A DNA stretch of 8,794 nt from Udaeobacter sp046731855. GTDB lineage: Bacteria; Verrucomicrobiota; Verrucomicrobiia; Chthoniobacterales; UBA10450. The notes below the pieces were generated by a model, which searched no databases, was not told the origin of the DNA, and saw nothing but the letters and a program-made list of their open reading frames with translations. The stretch covers positions 1-8,794 of the forward strand of contig JBKPLX010000121.1 of NCBI GenBank assembly GCA_046731855.1, in the 5' to 3' direction. Both the position numbers and the translations under genes were made by a program. Positions 6,598 to 8,794 of this stretch are shown in pieces. Numbering within the stretch: position 1 is the stretch's first letter; the number at the start of each line of letters is the position of its first letter.

Positions 6598-7359
6598 CTA
6601 GACTTGTGCGAAGCCGCCATCGACAAACAATTCCGTTCCGGTGATGTAGCTGCTATCGTCCGACGCGAGAAACGCCACCGCGTTCGCGACGTCGGCGGGT
6701 GTGCCGAGCCGGCCGAGTGGAACCGCGTTGGAAATTTTCAAGCGCTGTTGGTCATCGTCCGTGGAAGCTAGCAAATCGCTAAACCCCGGCGTGTCGGTGC
6801 CGCCCGGGCTTACGGCGTTCACGCGAATGCGACGTTCCTTCAAGTCCGTGGTCCAAGTCCGGGCGAACGAACGTACGGCGGCCTTCGTAGCGCCATAAAC
6901 GCTCCATGGCAGCCCCCCTTTGCTCGAGCCGACGGACGCATTCAGTATGATTGATGCGCCATCCGGCAATAGTCGTAGTGCCTTCTGCACTGTGAAAAGA
7001 AGCGCTTTCACATTGATGTTGAAGAGCGAGTCGTAGTGCTCCTCCGTGATTTGGCCGAGCGGAGCAAACCTCGCCATGCCCGCATTCGCGAACACAATGT
7101 CGAGCTTCCTCTTCTCTCGCTCGATTTGTGCGTAGAACCGATCGAGATCGTCTAGCTTCGATGGGTCGCCACTCATACCGGTCACGTTTTCTCCGATCTC
7201 CTCCAGCGCTGCAGCCAGATCCGCTTCGTGGCGGCTTGTGATGAACACGTGCGCGCCTTCGCCGACGAACCGCTTGGCTGTTGCGAGGCCAATGCCGCTC
7301 GCGCCCCCAGTAATGAGAGCGGTTTTTCCTTCGAGTTTACCGCAATATTTTGTCGTCAT
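6598..7359 (-). CDS. Short-chain dehydrogenase/reductase (SDR), NADP-type
   Basis: A 253-residue classical SDR with a Rossmann fold. It shows the dinucleotide motif TGGASGIG (17-24), NAG at 92-94, catalytic Asn116, Ser142 (in NASVGS), and YGATK with Tyr155 and Lys159, so the Asn-Ser-Tyr-Lys tetrad is complete. The second strand ends in TSRHE (41-45), with Arg43 instead of an acidic residue, which favours NADP(H). The C-terminus ITGTELFVDGG is the usual SDR ending. The substrate, an alcohol or ketone, cannot be read from sequence. ATG 7359 is the only sensible start because an in-frame TAG lies directly before it; no Shine-Dalgarno is visible. It is the last gene of the probable operon with the DUF2490-like and metallo-beta-lactamase-fold genes. 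Confidence 0.93.
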   Translation of the reverse strand: MTTKYCGKLEGKTALITGGASGIGLATAKRFVGEGAHVFITSRHEADLAAALEEIGENVTGMSGDPSKLDDLDRFYAQIEREKRKLDIVFANAGMARFAPLGQITEEHYDSLFNINVKALLFTVQKALRLLPDGASIILNASVGSSKGGLPWSVYGATKAAVRSFARTWTTDLKERRIRVNAVSPGGTDTPGFSDLLASTDDDQQRLKISNAVPLGRLGTPADVANAVAFLASDDSSYITGTELFVDGGFAQV

Positions 7360-7362
7360 CTA

Positions 7363-7404
7363 TCAATGCCGCTTGCGACAATTTTCATCTGTTTTAGTGC
7401 TCAT
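7363..7404 (-). CDS. Possible 13-residue leader ORF before the SDR gene
   Basis: In the 47 bp between the DUF2490-like and SDR genes, ATG at 7404 is preceded by GAGGTGA at a short distance, a better ribosome binding site than the SDR has. Its 13 codons end in TGA at 7363-7365, three bases before the SDR ATG. Ribosomes finishing this ORF could reinitiate at the SDR start. The GAGGTGA overlaps the DUF2490-like gene's last codon and stop, so it may be incidental. Speculative. Confidence 0.2.
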   Translation of the reverse strand: MSTKTDENCRKRH

Positions 7405-7406
7405 GT

Positions 7407-8084
7407 TCACCTCAAGCGCAGCTCGATCAAAACCACGACTGCGTTGATCACCCCAGGACTGCTGTGGCCGTCATTTTGCCGGTGGTAATACAAATTGACC
7501 GTAGTTCGATCGTTCAAAGCTTTCCTTCCGCCGATTGCCAAGCGGTTCCTCGTCCAACCGTTGTGGTTTGAGAAATAGAAGATTTCGTCCCACACAAATA
7601 GCGAAGTCTTCCAAGCGTCAGGACCGATCTTGTAGTCGATCCTCGGCCGATTCCCATAGATCCAAAAATCCTGAGTGCCGGTAATTCCGAGCGCTCCTAT
7701 GAAACGATTGCGATCGGATAGGGTTAGCACTCGATAACTGGCGAGCACAGTAGCTGCCAAGATGGGATCGTGTCCGTGGCCCTCCACGCCAGAGGCAGTA
7801 CGAAATGCAAAGTAATAGTAGGAGGGCGTGATCACGAGATGTTTTGAAACCTCGAAGTTGAAATCCCCGCCAAGCACACCCACCGCTGGATTCGAAAGAC
7901 GGGAGCTGAACCTCCCTTGCGCAACCCAGGTCGCATCTAAACGAGAAGACAGCCGGGTTTGCAAATCCAACTCATCCCAGTTCTGCCAGTCCGATCCGTA
8001 AAATGGTTTTAGGGATAGAGCCTGTTGAGCATTAACATGCATCGAAATGATTTCAATCCAGCAAGAGATCTGTATGAATCGCAC
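7407..8084 (-). CDS. DUF2490-like probable outer-membrane beta-barrel protein
   Basis: From GTG 8084 the protein has 225 residues. A weak signal-peptide-like segment (about residues 2-19, ending VNAQQA) is followed by alternating aromatic/polar strands typical of an outer-membrane beta-barrel. The pattern fits DUF2490: WQNWDELDLQTRLSSRL near the start, RPRIDYKIG around residue 150, WDEIFYFSN, then WTRNRLAIGGRKALNDRTTVNLYYHRQ split over the last strands, and a short hydrophobic final strand. The function of this family is unknown. The frame opens at TTG 8102, but GGAGGT at 8100-8095 lies 10 nt before GTG 8084 and gives a more credible start and signal peptide. That start lies 24 bp after the metallo-beta-lactamase-fold gene's stop, implying co-transcription. 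The family call is by pattern, not search. Confidence 0.7.
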   Translation of the reverse strand: MRFIQISCWIEIISMHVNAQQALSLKPFYGSDWQNWDELDLQTRLSSRLDATWVAQGRFSSRLSNPAVGVLGGDFNFEVSKHLVITPSYYYFAFRTASGVEGHGHDPILAATVLASYRVLTLSDRNRFIGALGITGTQDFWIYGNRPRIDYKIGPDAWKTSLFVWDEIFYFSNHNGWTRNRLAIGGRKALNDRTTVNLYYHRQNDGHSSPGVINAVVVLIELRLR

Positions 8085-8108
8085 CAGCCAGTCCACCTCC
8101 AATTCCTT

Positions 8109-8794
8109 TCAAGGTTTAGGATCAAGCTCGGCTGCTGTTGAGCTGTAAGGGATTGGCAGCCAGCGATAGACGGCGCCAACTTTACGGACGTGGCCCAGCC
8201 CCGGAAAAGAAATATGAGCTGACGCTACAATCATTCCTTTGCTGGAGGCGAACTGGAGCTGGCGCAGACGCGCTTCGGCAGCCTCACTTGGCACTGTGTC
8301 ATAGGCAACGGTCACCTCAGGATGCGCGAACTGCACCTCACTCGAATGAATGATGTCCCCCCAGACAAGAAGCGTGTGGCCGGAGTTCTGTACGAGGTAG
8401 GCTGTATGTCCAGGCGTGTGCCCAGGCTGACTGATCGTGGTGATGCCCGCAATCAAATGGGAGTTCTCCTTGACGAACGCTATCTTCCCGGCTCTGAGAT
8501 ATGGACCTACTGTTGCGCGGGACTGTTTGAGTTGCCTCTGCAGGGTTTCAGAGTCATCGGTTCTGTCCTTCCTGGTCACAAAATATTCGAGGTCGCGCTT
8601 GTCGACATAAACGGTGGCGTTGGGGAATTGTCGGACTCCACCAACGCAAAGGCCACCGGAATGGTCTCCATGGATGTGGGTCAGCAGAATAGTGTCGATC
8701 TGCTCAGGTTGATATCCTGCTGCCTTTAGGTTGGAAATAAGCAACCCACTTGCGGCACCGAACAGTTCTCCGGCACCCGTGTCGATGAGAACCA
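8109..8794 (-). CDS. Metallo-beta-lactamase-fold hydrolase (5' truncated by window)
   Basis: About 228 residues are visible; the frame is open through the right edge, so the N-terminus is missing. The first visible residues, VLIDTGAGELFG, are the second-strand metal-ligand region of the fold, so only some tens of residues are probably absent. HIHGDH (8661-8678) is the zinc-binding HxHxDH motif. PGHTPGHTAYL gives the third-site His, LLVWGDIIHSSEVQ the bridging Asp, and SAHISFPGLGHV the final His, so both metal sites look intact. The GHV ending resembles quorum-quenching lactonase-like and related periplasmic or cytoplasmic MBL hydrolases, but the substrate cannot be assigned. Whether it is exported is unknown because the start lies outside. 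It is probably the first gene seen of a three-gene unit with the DUF2490-like and SDR genes. Confidence 0.9.
   Translation of the reverse strand, partial: VLIDTGAGELFGAASGLLISNLKAAGYQPEQIDTILLTHIHGDHSGGLCVGGVRQFPNATVYVDKRDLEYFVTRKDRTDDSETLQRQLKQSRATVGPYLRAGKIAFVKENSHLIAGITTISQPGHTPGHTAYLVQNSGHTLLVWGDIIHSSEVQFAHPEVTVAYDTVPSEAAEARLRQLQFASSKGMIVASAHISFPGLGHVRKVGAVYRWLPIPYSSTAAELDPKP

Overview
The window looks like chromosomal DNA of a free-living, moderately GC-rich Gram-negative-type bacterium. A member of Verrucomicrobiota (Chthoniobacterales-like) or Acidobacteriota is my best guess. This rests on gene content: a bacterial ComA/HSA32 protein, an exported tricorn-like S41 protease, a phosphoribosyltransferase paired with an alpha/beta hydrolase, and weak Shine-Dalgarno sequences. 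No marker gene in the window proves the lineage.

Left block (1-6000): after a possible C-terminal tail of an upstream gene comes a plus-strand phosphosulfolactate-synthase-like (ComA/HSA32) gene. It converges on three minus-strand genes. In transcription order these are a large exported tricorn-type protease (about 1,130 aa), a PRPP-binding phosphoribosyltransferase, and a dienelactone-hydrolase-like alpha/beta hydrolase. The last two are 31 bp apart and almost certainly co-transcribed. The 152 bp between the protease and the phosphoribosyltransferase holds three dyad symmetries and a perfect TTGACA, so it probably contains a separate regulated promoter.

Boundary (6150-6600): on the minus strand there is what looks like the isolated 3' end of a tRNA gene, probably serine type. 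It has a T-stem, a 7-nt loop, 7 nt of acceptor strand, G and CCA, followed directly by a small intrinsic terminator. No tRNA body is attached. This is the form expected for the displaced tRNA end left when an element integrates into a tRNA gene. The next roughly 390 bp hold no convincing gene.

Right block (6598-8794): three close, co-oriented minus-strand genes form a probable operon: a metallo-beta-lactamase-fold hydrolase (cut by the window edge), a DUF2490-like probable outer-membrane beta-barrel protein, and an NADP-type short-chain dehydrogenase. If the tRNA scar is real, this block would be cargo of an integrated element continuing beyond the right edge. No integrase is visible here. 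I see no CRISPR array, intact IS, or clearly new defence or biosynthetic system; the most interesting points are the tRNA scar, the variant catalytic site of the exported tricorn homologue, and the dyads upstream of the phosphoribosyltransferase.
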